NCBI GenBank assembly: GCA_905215115.1
Contig: CAJMOP010000113.1
Span: forward strand, 1 to 6,578
DNA: 6,578 bases
Origin: an uncultured bacterium
GTDB taxonomy: Bacteria > Actinomycetota > Coriobacteriia > Coriobacteriales > Coriobacteriaceae
Reading direction: 5' to 3'
The position numbers and the translations under genes were made by a program. Position 1 is the first letter of the stretch, and each line of letters starts with the position of its first letter. Of this stretch, positions 1 to 6,233 are shown piece by piece. The notes under the pieces were generated by a model that did not search any database, was not told the origin of the DNA, and saw only the letters and a list, made by a program, of their open reading frames with translations.

Positions 1-198
1 CTCGACTACAAGACATCCAAGGAAATCCTGCAGCTCATGGAGGACGTCAACCGCACCTACGGCTGCACCATCATCATCGTCACCCACAATGCGGCCATCG
101 CGCGCATGGCCAATCGCGTGCTGCGCCTGCGCGACGGGCGCATCGTCGAGGATGAGCTCAACGAGTCACCCGTCGCGGCCGCCGAGCTCGATTGGTAG
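1..198 (+). CDS. ABC transporter ATP-binding protein, C-terminal 65 residues (partial)
   Basis: This is the tail of an ABC ATPase whose start lies before the window. The first visible residues, LDYKTSKEILQLMEDVN, match the stretch just after the Walker B/D-loop in LolD/MacB/FtsE-type ATPases, where the family reads DEPTGALD. The segment TIIIVTHN contains the switch (H-loop) histidine. The following RMANRVLRLRDGRIVED is the usual strand and turn closing the nucleotide-binding domain. Walker A, Q-loop and signature motif are outside the window. The frame ends at TAG 196-198, only 8 nt before the ATG of the FtsX-type permease, so the two are probably cotranscribed and translationally coupled. 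By family knowledge the protein would power the adjacent permease from the cytoplasmic side. The substrate cannot be told from this fragment. The family call is secure; assignment to a named member is not. Confidence 0.93.
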   Translation, partial: LDYKTSKEILQLMEDVNRTYGCTIIIVTHNAAIARMANRVLRLRDGRIVEDELNESPVAAAELDW

Positions 199-206
199 GC
201 GGCGCC

Positions 207-2873
207 ATGACACCTCTCGCCAAACGTCTCCCGCGCGAGCTGCGCCGCAATATCGGCAAGTACCTGGGCATCTTTTTGCTTATGTGCGGAAGCATCGCCC
301 TCACGTCGGGCTTTTTGCTCGCGGCGCATTCCATCGGCTGCCTCATTGACGACATGCGCGATGCATACACGATCGAGGACGGCCGCGTGACTACCTCCTT
401 CGAGGCCACCAAAGACCAGCTCAAGGCTGCCGAAGACGCGGCTGAGGACGTCGGCGGCGTTACGTTCTACAAGAACTTCTCTATCGACGCCATCATCAAA
501 AAGGCGGCTGGCGACGACGGCACCAAGCGGACCCTGCGCACCTATGCGCACCGCGCTAAGGTGGACATTGCGTCCTACTGTGAGGGCAAGGAACCCAAGG
601 CGGACGACGAGGTGGCCATCGACCGCGTCTTTGCCACCAATAACGACCTCGCCATCGGCGATAAGGTCGAGCTCGAGGGGCGCACCTATACCATCTGCGG
701 GATCATGACGCAGCCCGATAGCCAGGCGTTGTTCCTCGACAATTCGGACTTTACGGTGAACACCATCACGTATGGCGTAGCCGAGGTCACCGACGCCGGT
801 TTTGTTGCGCTCGAGGATGCCGGCGGCGCACCCGCCTATACGTACTCCTTTACCTTTAACGACCGCGACCTCCCCACCGCGGACCGCATCGATGCGGAGC
901 AGGATATGGTCGAGGCGCTGACCGATGCCGATGCGCGCGTGGACGATCTGATCGATGCCGATTCCAACCAGGGCATTGGCTATGCGCGCGACGACGTGGA
1001 CGGCGACTCCATGATGTGGATGACGTTGCTCGACATCATCATCGTGATCATGGCGTTTGTCTTTGTGGTGCTCACCGACGCCACCATCGAGGAGGAGAGC
1101 GCCATTATCGGCACGCTGCTCGCCAGCGGCTATCGCCGCCGCGAGATCGTGCTGCACTACCTGGCACTTCCCGCCATCGTGGGCGTGGTCGCGGCGCTTT
1201 TGGGCACCGCACTCGGCGTTGCGTTCTTTACCGAGCCCATGCGCGGTCTCTACTACGGCTCGTACAGCCTGCCGCCCTTCCAGGTGTACTGGAGCTGGGA
1301 GATCTTCGTGAAGTGTGCCGTGGTTCCCGCCGCCGCGCTCATTCTCATCACGCTGGTGGGCCTGCTTCGCAAGATGGGCAAGACGCCGTTGCAGTTCCTT
1401 CGTCACGAGGCGAGCGGCAAATCGGGCACCAAGCGCGGTCTGCGGCTGCCGGAGCGCATGGGCTTTGTCTCGCGCTTCCGCCTGCGCGTCTTCCTGCGCA
1501 ACCTGGGCAACTTCGCCACGCTCTTCGTGGGCATTGCGTTTGCCTCGCTGCTGCTGCTCTTTGGCCTGGCGATTCTGCCCACGATGACGCACTACGCGGA
1601 CAACCTCGAGACGAGCCTGGTCGCCGAGCACCAGTACACGCTTAAGGCTCCGCTGGAGCTCGAGGGCACTGCCGAGGAGCGCGAGCAGTGGTCGGCACTC
1701 GAGCGCTTGCAGTCGGTTGACGGCGCGCTGCTTTCCGCCGCCCAGGATGCCGATGACGAGCTTGACGACGCGGCCGATGCGGCGCAGGCGGCGACCGATG
1801 CCGCGACTGCATCTCCGTCTGCCGAGAGCTTGGCCGCGGCGCAGGATGCGCTTGCCAAGGTCCAGGACAAGAAGGATGCGCTCTACGCGCGCCTTGACGA
1901 TCTTGCCGATGCCCTCGGCTGCAACCGCGACGAGGCTATCGACCTGATCGACAAGGCCTCTAAGATCGACACCGACAACGATGACATTCACCCGGTTAAC
2001 ACGACCGACAACGGTGCGACCAAGATTGCACAGGCCGAGAAATACGCTGTCTACCAGCTGCAGTACGATCGCGGCGACGGAAACGGCGAGGAGACAATTT
2101 CTGTCTACGGCATCTCGGCAAGCTCGCGCTACTGGAAGGGCCTCAACATCGGCGATGGCCGCGTCGTCTTTGGCGGCGGTCTGCTCGATAAGTTTGGCTG
2201 GAGCGAGGGCCAGAAGGTCACGCTCAGCGACAAGTACGAGGGCGAGCATTATTCCTTTGAGTACGCGGGCAAGGACTGTGCCTGGGGCTCCAAGTCGGAC
2301 ATGAACATCTATATGAGCATCGATGACTTTAACGAGCTGTTCGACAACGATGCCGCCTGCTTTAACGGCTATGTGAGCAACGAGAAGCTCGACCTCGACG
2401 CGCGCTACTTTGCCGGCGACACCACGCCCGACGACATGCGCGCCGTGGGTGACCAGTTCATCGGCATGATGAGCAAAATGATCGGAATGATGATCGGGCT
2501 CGCGGTGTTTATCTTCCTGCTGTTTATGTACCTGCTGACCAAAGCGGTGATCGACCACAGCGCCCGTTCGATCAGCTACATGAAAGTCTTTGGCTATCGC
2601 GATAGTGAGATCTCGCATCTGTACATCCGCTCGATCACGCTGTGCGTGGCGGCGTCGCTCGTGCTGAGCCTGCCGGTCATTATTGGCTCGCTCACGGCCA
2701 TCTTCCGCTCGATGCTGCTCGCCTACAACGGCAATATCGAGATCTACGTGCCCGCTTGGTCCATGGCTGCATGCGTCGGCATTGGCTTTGCGACCTACCT
2801 GGTCGTGGCGCTGCTACACACGCGCTCTATCAAGCGCGTCGGCCTGGCCGAAGCCCTCAAGGTGCAGGAGTAG
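207..2873 (+). CDS. FtsX-like ABC transporter permease, duplicated-domain type (888 aa)
   Basis: This is the membrane partner of the preceding ATPase. Numbering from ATG 207, hydrophobic segments fall near residues 20-40, 274-292, 319-340, 366-388, 435-458, 755-778, 807-832 and 850-871. That is a 1+3 helix pattern repeated twice, as in long FtsX/LolE-like permeases with two FtsX domains. Each domain carries the cytoplasmic motif expected to contact the ATPase: GTLLASGYRRREIVLHYL in the first and SYMKVFGYRDSEISHLYIRS in the second. Two large extracytoplasmic domains follow helix 1 (about 45-270) and helix 5 (about 460-750). The second contains an acidic, alanine-rich, probably helical stretch at about 490-585. 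A TTG at 192 would add five residues and overlap the ATPase stop. I prefer ATG 207, which has a weak purine-rich ggtagg at 194-199, and coupling to the upstream gene probably helps initiation. Substrate is unknown; lipoprotein, lipid or peptide export, or cell-wall hydrolase control, are family possibilities. Confidence 0.92.
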   Translation: MTPLAKRLPRELRRNIGKYLGIFLLMCGSIALTSGFLLAAHSIGCLIDDMRDAYTIEDGRVTTSFEATKDQLKAAEDAAEDVGGVTFYKNFSIDAIIKKAAGDDGTKRTLRTYAHRAKVDIASYCEGKEPKADDEVAIDRVFATNNDLAIGDKVELEGRTYTICGIMTQPDSQALFLDNSDFTVNTITYGVAEVTDAGFVALEDAGGAPAYTYSFTFNDRDLPTADRIDAEQDMVEALTDADARVDDLIDADSNQGIGYARDDVDGDSMMWMTLLDIIIVIMAFVFVVLTDATIEEESAIIGTLLASGYRRREIVLHYLALPAIVGVVAALLGTALGVAFFTEPMRGLYYGSYSLPPFQVYWSWEIFVKCAVVPAAALILITLVGLLRKMGKTPLQFLRHEASGKSGTKRGLRLPERMGFVSRFRLRVFLRNLGNFATLFVGIAFASLLLLFGLAILPTMTHYADNLETSLVAEHQYTLKAPLELEGTAEEREQWSALERLQSVDGALLSAAQDADDELDDAADAAQAATDAATASPSAESLAAAQDALAKVQDKKDALYARLDDLADALGCNRDEAIDLIDKASKIDTDNDDIHPVNTTDNGATKIAQAEKYAVYQLQYDRGDGNGEETISVYGISASSRYWKGLNIGDGRVVFGGGLLDKFGWSEGQKVTLSDKYEGEHYSFEYAGKDCAWGSKSDMNIYMSIDDFNELFDNDAACFNGYVSNEKLDLDARYFAGDTTPDDMRAVGDQFIGMMSKMIGMMIGLAVFIFLLFMYLLTKAVIDHSARSISYMKVFGYRDSEISHLYIRSITLCVAASLVLSLPVIIGSLTAIFRSMLLAYNGNIEIYVPAWSMAACVGIGFATYLVVALLHTRSIKRVGLAEALKVQE

Positions 2874-2981
2874 TCATTGGGGACGTTCTTAAACGACTAG
2901 TCGTTGGGGACAGTCTTTGCCGGATCGCCGGCTCGCCGGCCGGGCGGCAAGCACTCATTTAAGTCTGTCCCCAATGAGTGC
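2874..2981. repeat. REP-like palindromic element after the permease gene
   Basis: A 17-nt unit of form TCRTTGGGGACRKTCTT occurs directly at 2874-2890 and 2901-2917 (14 of 17 identical). It recurs inverted at 2961-2977, where the complement reads tcattggggacagactt (15 of 17 identical to the second copy). A perfect 11-bp inverted repeat joins 2874-2884 to 2967-2977. A perfect 14-bp palindrome, aacgactagtcgtt, lies at 2892-2905 between the direct copies. The interior holds ttgccg 2917-2922 paired with cggcaa 2945-2950, and two gccggc blocks at 2927-2932 and 2935-2940. It begins directly after the permease stop codon and has no T-run, so it does not look like a standard intrinsic terminator, although it could protect or stop the 3' end. 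No open reading frame of note lies here. REP/BIME-like identity is inferred from structure only. Confidence 0.6.
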
Positions 2982-2987
2982 CTGTGC

Positions 2988-3018
2988 TTGACTTCAACCC
3001 CACTTCAACGGGTACCAT
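2988..3018 (+). promoter_or_regulatory. Candidate sigma70-type promoter for the DUF362 gene
   Basis: The hexamer ttgact at 2988-2993 is a good -35 match. A weaker -10, taccat (3013-3018), follows after a 19-nt spacer, longer than the ideal 17. A start near 3025 would give a leader of about 36 nt. The position between the repeat element and the gene is right, but the -10 is poor, so this is tentative. Confidence 0.4.
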
Positions 3019-3046
3019 CCTCTATGTCTGTAACGCCATATAGACC

Positions 3047-3054
3047 GAGGGGAT
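3047..3054 (+). promoter_or_regulatory. Ribosome binding site of the DUF362 gene
   Basis: The purine-rich gaggggat ends 6 nt before ATG 3061. It fixes that ATG as the start; no other in-frame start nearby has a comparable site. Confidence 0.7.
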
Positions 3055-3060
3055 AGATCT

Positions 3061-4266
3061 ATGACCGCAACCGCACCCGCAGCACCGGCAAAGGTGTACT
3101 TCACCAACCTGCGCACGCATGCTCGCGAGAGCCAGCTCGACAAGCTCAAGCGCCTCATCCGCCGCGCTGGTATCGAGCGGATCGACTTTGAGAACAAGTT
3201 TGTCGCCATCAAGATTCACTTTGGTGAGCTGGGCAACCTGAGCTTTTTGCGCCCCAACTACGCCCGAGCCGTCGCGGACGTCGTGAAGGAGCTGGGCGGC
3301 AAGCCCTTCCTTACCGACTGCAACACGCTCTATGTGGGTAGCCGCAAAAATGCGCTCGAGCACATCGACACCGCCTACCAGAACGGCTTTACCCCGTACG
3401 CCACGGGCTGCCAGATCATCATCGCCGACGGCCTCAAGGGCACCGACGAGGCGCTCGTCCCGGTCGAGGGCGGCGAGTACGTGCGCGAGGCAAAGATCGG
3501 CCAGGCACTCATGGATGCCGACATCGTGATTAGCCTCACCCACTTTAAGGGCCATGAGCAGGCCGGCTTTGGCGGTGCCATGAAGAACCTGGGTATGGGC
3601 GGCGGTAGCCGTGCCGGCAAGATGGAGCAGCACGCCGCTGGCAAGCCGAGCGTCGATACCACCAACTGCGTTGGCTGCCGTGCCTGCGAGAAGATATGCG
3701 CGCACAGCGCCATCACGTTTGACGGTACGCGTGAGCGCGAGCTTGCCAACGGCAGCACTCGCACGGTTCACGTGGCTGCCATCGACCACGATCGCTGCGT
3801 GGGCTGCGGACGCTGCATTGCGGCGTGCAACCAGGACTGCATCAAGCCCGACTATGATGCCGCGGCCGACGTACTCAACTACAAGATCGCCGAGTACACC
3901 AAAGCCGTCGTCGACGGCCGCCCGAGCTTCCACATCTCGCTTGCCATGGATATCAGCCCCAACTGCGACTGCCATCCCGAAAACGACACGCCTATCGTCA
4001 ACGATATCGGCATGTTCGCGAGCTTCGACCCGGTCGCCATCGATCAGGCCTGTGCCGATGCCGTCCTGGCATCCGAGCCGCTGCCTAACACCGAGCTTAC
4101 CGACAGCGCGGCCAAGATGGAGCATAATCACGAGCATCTGGAGGGCGAGCAGGCCAAGGATCCCTTCTGCATCACGCATCCCGACACCGACTGGCGCGCG
4201 TGCATCGCGCATGCCGAGAAGATCGGCCTGGGCACGAGCAAGTACGAGCTCATCGAGGTCAAATAG
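3061..4266 (+). CDS. DUF362 domain protein with two 4Fe-4S ferredoxin motifs (401 aa)
   Basis: The protein opens with a DUF362 domain (about residues 10-195) containing the typical AIKIHFGELGN segment at about 49-59 and the HFKGHEQAGFGGAMKNLGMG block at 161-180. Two cluster-binding motifs of form CxxCxxCxxxC follow: C203/C206/C209/C213 and C246/C249/C252/C256. DUF362 sequence resumes after them (about 285-345, including GMFASFDPVAIDQACADAV), so the ferredoxin pair sits inside the domain, as in known 'Fe-S center' proteins of this family. Neither fourth cysteine is followed by the proline common in bacterial ferredoxins (A and N here). Extra cysteines occur at 260, 302 and 304, and a histidine-rich MEHNHEHLEG at about 353-362. 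There is no signal peptide or membrane segment, so it is probably cytosolic. An electron-transfer role is inferred from the clusters; the reaction and partner are unknown. It appears to be a single-gene unit with its own promoter and terminator. Confidence 0.93.
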   Translation: MTATAPAAPAKVYFTNLRTHARESQLDKLKRLIRRAGIERIDFENKFVAIKIHFGELGNLSFLRPNYARAVADVVKELGGKPFLTDCNTLYVGSRKNALEHIDTAYQNGFTPYATGCQIIIADGLKGTDEALVPVEGGEYVREAKIGQALMDADIVISLTHFKGHEQAGFGGAMKNLGMGGGSRAGKMEQHAAGKPSVDTTNCVGCRACEKICAHSAITFDGTRERELANGSTRTVHVAAIDHDRCVGCGRCIAACNQDCIKPDYDAAADVLNYKIAEYTKAVVDGRPSFHISLAMDISPNCDCHPENDTPIVNDIGMFASFDPVAIDQACADAVLASEPLPNTELTDSAAKMEHNHEHLEGEQAKDPFCITHPDTDWRACIAHAEKIGLGTSKYELIEVK

Positions 4267-4313
4267 CACCTAGTTATTGGACATATCAAGCGCATTCGTG
4301 GCTTAATTCAAGC

Positions 4314-4352
4314 AAAATCCGCCCGCGAGCACAGCGCTCGCGGGCGGATTTT
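4314..4352. terminator. Bidirectional intrinsic terminator between convergent genes
   Basis: A perfect 17-bp stem pairs aaaatccgcccgcgagc (4314-4330) with gctcgcgggcggatttt (4336-4352) around a 5-nt loop, acagc. The stem ends in A4 on the left and T4 on the right, so a U-run follows the GC-rich core on either strand. It lies 47 nt after the stop of the DUF362 gene (+) and 45 nt after the stop of the hydrolase gene (-), and is well placed to end both. Confidence 0.9.
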
Positions 4353-4397
4353 CGGAAGTGCTAGGGGTCAGATAGACCAGTAAACCGTACTATTTGC

Positions 4398-5363
4398 CTA
4401 AAAATACTCGTCGAGGAAGTCGTCGACCGTGTTCCAGTAGAGCTCGGGGTTAACTTGCGCACTCTTGGCGTGGGTGGCGCCATGGATGGTGAGCTTTTGC
4501 TTGACCTTGCTGGCGCACGCGTCGTAGTTTTGGTCGAGCATGTCGTACGGCACAAAGGTGTCCTGGTCGCCGTGGATAAACAGCATGGGAACCGTCGCGT
4601 GTTTGAGTTGCTCCACACTGCTCGCCTTATGAAAGTCGTAGCCCGCGCGCACGTTGCACACCAAGTTTGCTACATCGAGCAAGGGAAAGCTGGGCAGCCC
4701 GAACACGTCCTTGAGCTGCAGAGAAAACTCGTCCCAAACACTCGTATAACCACAGTCCTCGATAATGCATTTCACGTTTGCGGGCAGAGATTCCCCCGCG
4801 ACGTCCATGGCGGTTGCCGCACCCATCGACTCGCCAAAGACCAGGATGCGCGCCTCGGGGTCAGCCTGAACGATCCGCCCAATCCATGCAACGACATCGA
4901 GCCGCTCGGGCCAACCCATGCCGATATAGTCGCCGCCGGAGCGCTCGTGGGCGCGGGCGGCGGGTGCGAGTGCGTTCATGCCGCGGTCGTGGAATCGTTT
5001 GACGTATCGGGCCATGCCGATGGGCTCATCGGTGTATCCGTGTAGGCAGATAGCGTAATTGTGCGTGCTCTCTGGGGCGGCAAAATACCAAGCGGCAAGT
5101 TCGGTTCCGTCATCTGCGGTGAGGCTGCTGCTCTCGCGGTTCTCTTTAAACCATGCCCGCGCCTCGGTTCCCTCGGCATCCGGCTGCTCACTTTCTTTGT
5201 CGTCCTTGCCGTCCTGCATCATCTTCATGGTGTATGGCGCGCGGGGATTCAGCGCGAAGTCAAACAGAAAGTTGCCGGCAAATCCGAGCAGCGCAATGAC
5301 AACCACCAGTGCAACGATGCCGGCTATCTTGAGCTTTCGATGGGAATGTGCGTTTTGAGCCAT
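4398..5363 (-). CDS. Membrane-anchored alpha/beta hydrolase (321 aa)
   Basis: A short basic N-terminus (HSHRKLK) precedes one hydrophobic helix at about 12-34, with no lipobox or obvious cleavage site. It is therefore probably a signal anchor, with the catalytic domain outside the cytoplasm. An acidic linker (about 50-70) leads into an alpha/beta hydrolase fold: HGYT at 108-111 (oxyanion region), the nucleophile elbow GESMG with S179, the acid D268 in HGDQDTFVP, and the base H298 in HGATHA. The YIGMGWPERLDV block at 146-157 is typical of the COG1073 (YqkD/YfhR-like) hydrolases. The triad is complete, so an active serine esterase or peptidase-like enzyme is likely, with unknown substrate. An odd point is that the usual PDxRGHGxS loop reads PAARAHERS at 134-142. 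The start at 5363 is fixed by a strong AGGAGA site (complement of 5371-5376), 7 nt upstream. It is monocistronic, convergent with the DUF362 gene and divergent from the hemolysin III gene. Confidence 0.93.
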   Translation of the reverse strand: MAQNAHSHRKLKIAGIVALVVVIALLGFAGNFLFDFALNPRAPYTMKMMQDGKDDKESEQPDAEGTEARAWFKENRESSSLTADDGTELAAWYFAAPESTHNYAICLHGYTDEPIGMARYVKRFHDRGMNALAPAARAHERSGGDYIGMGWPERLDVVAWIGRIVQADPEARILVFGESMGAATAMDVAGESLPANVKCIIEDCGYTSVWDEFSLQLKDVFGLPSFPLLDVANLVCNVRAGYDFHKASSVEQLKHATVPMLFIHGDQDTFVPYDMLDQNYDACASKVKQKLTIHGATHAKSAQVNPELYWNTVDDFLDEYF

Positions 5364-5370
5364 GCGGTAT

Positions 5371-5376
5371 TCTCCT
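5371..5376 (-). promoter_or_regulatory. Ribosome binding site of the alpha/beta hydrolase gene
   Basis: The complement reads AGGAGA, 7 nt before the ATG at 5363-5361. This near-ideal Shine-Dalgarno sequence decides the start. Confidence 0.85.
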
Positions 5377-5381
5377 ATAAG

Positions 5382-5399
5382 ATGTTAATGCATCAACAT
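5382..5399. promoter_or_regulatory. Operator-like palindrome, start-proximal copy
   Basis: The 18-nt atgttaatgcatcaacat is an inverted repeat with 8 of 9 base pairs matched. Its core, gttaatgcatcaac (5384-5397), differs at one base from the perfect palindrome GTTGATGCATCAAC. It lies about 6-25 nt downstream of the predicted hydrolase start, where a bound repressor would block transcription. The shape suits a small dimeric regulator such as a MarR-type protein, but the regulator is not encoded in the window. Confidence 0.55.
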
Positions 5400-5400
5400 T

Positions 5401-5416
5401 TAATGCAAGCGCATTA
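5401..5416. promoter_or_regulatory. Middle inverted repeat over the hydrolase -10/start region
   Basis: taatgc (5401-5406) and gcatta (5411-5416) form a perfect 6-bp inverted repeat around aagc. It overlaps the predicted -10 hexamer and the likely transcription start. Its half-sites share the AATGC core with the palindrome at 5382-5399, but the spacing differs, so it may be a weaker or unrelated site. Confidence 0.4.
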
Positions 5417-5441
5417 TGGACGTTCGCCGTTGATGCGTCAA
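5413..5441 (-). promoter_or_regulatory. Sigma70-type promoter of the alpha/beta hydrolase gene
   Basis: Read on the minus strand, TTGACG (complement of 5436-5441) and CATAAT (complement of 5413-5418) are separated by exactly 17 nt. Each matches the consensus at 5 of 6 positions. Transcription would start near 5405-5407, giving a leader of about 43 nt that contains the AGGAGA site. The -35 lies inside one operator-like palindrome, and another follows just downstream of the predicted start. Confidence 0.7.
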
Positions 5442-5442
5442 C
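5429..5442. promoter_or_regulatory. Operator-like palindrome over the hydrolase -35
   Basis: gttgatgcgtcaac differs at one base from the perfect palindrome GTTGATGCATCAAC and matches the core at 5384-5397 in 12 of 14 positions. It contains the predicted -35 hexamer of the hydrolase promoter. Its centre is 45 bp from the centre of the start-proximal copy. Confidence 0.55.
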
Positions 5443-5508
5443 AGACAAAGAATGGGTAAACAAAGGGTCACGTATGGTGCAAATTTCGCACGCACCCAGA
5501 CGCTTTGA

Positions 5509-5514
5509 TATAGT
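5509..5514 (+). promoter_or_regulatory. Candidate -10 element for the hemolysin III gene
   Basis: tatagt matches the -10 consensus at 5 of 6 positions and would start transcription near 5521, about 29 nt before ATG 5550. No good -35 lies 16-18 nt upstream, so the promoter may be weak or activator-dependent. The operator-like dyads end more than 60 nt upstream and do not overlap it. Confidence 0.35.
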
Positions 5515-5533
5515 GTTGAGAACTCTTTACGTT

Positions 5534-5538
5534 GGAGG
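5534..5538 (+). promoter_or_regulatory. Ribosome binding site of the hemolysin III gene
   Basis: ggagg with an 11-nt gap to ATG 5550. It argues against the in-frame TTG at 5532, which overlaps the site. Confidence 0.65.
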
Positions 5539-5549
5539 ATGTAACCGAC

Positions 5550-6233
5550 ATGTCCGATTCGAGCGACAGTTCCAAGCCGCGACCCAAGGCCGCGGCCGTT
5601 CCGCACTACACGGTGGGCGAGGAGATCATGAACTCCGTCACCCATGGTGTCGGCTGTCTGCTGGGTATCGCGGGCCTGGTGCTCCTGATCGTATTCGCTG
5701 CCCTGCGCGGCGGTGGCCCGGCCCACATGGCCGCGGCAATTGTCTATGGCGTCAGCATCATCCTCGAGTACCTAGCCTCCACGCTCTACCATGCGATTCA
5801 ACCCGCGCGCGCCAAGCGCGTGTTCCGCATCATCGACCACAGCTGCATCTACCTGCTCATAGCCGGCAGCTATACGCCGTTTTGCCTCATCACGCTCGCA
5901 AACGACGGCGGCCCTATGCTGTTCTTCGCCGTGTGGGCCATCGCCATTATCGGCATTGCCCTCGAGTGCTTTATGCGCGAGCGCCAGCCGCACTGGGTAA
6001 GCGGCCTGGTCTATCTGCTGATGGGCTGGCTCGTTGTCTTTAAACTGCCCGCACTCGTGGCGCTGCTGAACCCCGTGGCGCTTGCCCTGCTCGCCGTCGG
6101 CGGCGTGTGCTACACCGTGGGCGTGCCGTTCTATATCGCCAAAAACGTGCGCTATCTGCACAGTGTTTTCCACTTGTGGGTGCTCGCCGGCAGCATCTTC
6201 CAGTTCATGGCGGTGATTCTCTTCGTAATCTAG
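5550..6233 (+). CDS. Hemolysin III / PAQR-family seven-helix membrane protein (227 aa)
   Basis: The length and about seven hydrophobic segments (near 33-52, 59-79, 98-116, 122-140, 149-167, 173-193 and 206-226) fit the HlyIII/PAQR family. Family landmarks in order are EEIMNSVTH at 24-32, STLYH at 77-81, DH at 96-97 followed by LLIAGSYTPF, and HSVFH at 204-208 opening the last helix. In eukaryotic relatives (adiponectin receptors) the corresponding TM2 histidine and the HxxxH pair bind zinc, so H81, H204 and H208 are the likely metal ligands here. Bacterial members have been linked to hemolysis and membrane lipid balance, but no specific role can be claimed. A TTG at 5532 would extend the frame by six residues, but it immediately precedes and overlaps the ribosome-binding sequence ggagg (5534-5538). 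ATG 5550, 11 nt beyond that site, is the better start. A CNNM/CorB-type gene follows 110 nt downstream on the same strand. Confidence 0.92.
   Translation: MSDSSDSSKPRPKAAAVPHYTVGEEIMNSVTHGVGCLLGIAGLVLLIVFAALRGGGPAHMAAAIVYGVSIILEYLASTLYHAIQPARAKRVFRIIDHSCIYLLIAGSYTPFCLITLANDGGPMLFFAVWAIAIIGIALECFMRERQPHWVSGLVYLLMGWLVVFKLPALVALLNPVALALLAVGGVCYTVGVPFYIAKNVRYLHSVFHLWVLAGSIFQFMAVILFVI

Noticed and set aside
192..206. TTG at 192 as the permease start
   Set aside because: It adds only five residues (MVGGA) and overlaps the ATPase stop codon with no better ribosome binding site. ATG 207 begins directly at the conserved-looking basic N-terminus.
57..2618. An uninterrupted 853-codon open frame on the minus strand opposite the permease and ATPase genes
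   Set aside because: It is rich in Arg, His, Val and Ala, shows no recognisable domain, spans the boundary of two well-supported genes, and is explained by the strong GC third-position bias of the sense genes. It is a shadow frame.
2917..2950. GC-rich hairpin considered as an intrinsic terminator for the permease gene
   Set aside because: No T-run follows the stem, and the structure is better explained as the centre of the palindromic repeat element.
3022..4269. A 415-codon minus-strand open frame opposite the DUF362 gene
   Set aside because: It almost exactly mirrors the sense gene, whose Fe-S motifs and DUF362 signature are unmistakable. No own ribosome binding site or domain was seen.
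4455..5045. A 196-codon plus-strand open frame opposite the hydrolase gene
   Set aside because: The minus-strand hydrolase has a full catalytic triad, a strong ribosome binding site and a promoter, whereas this frame has none of these.
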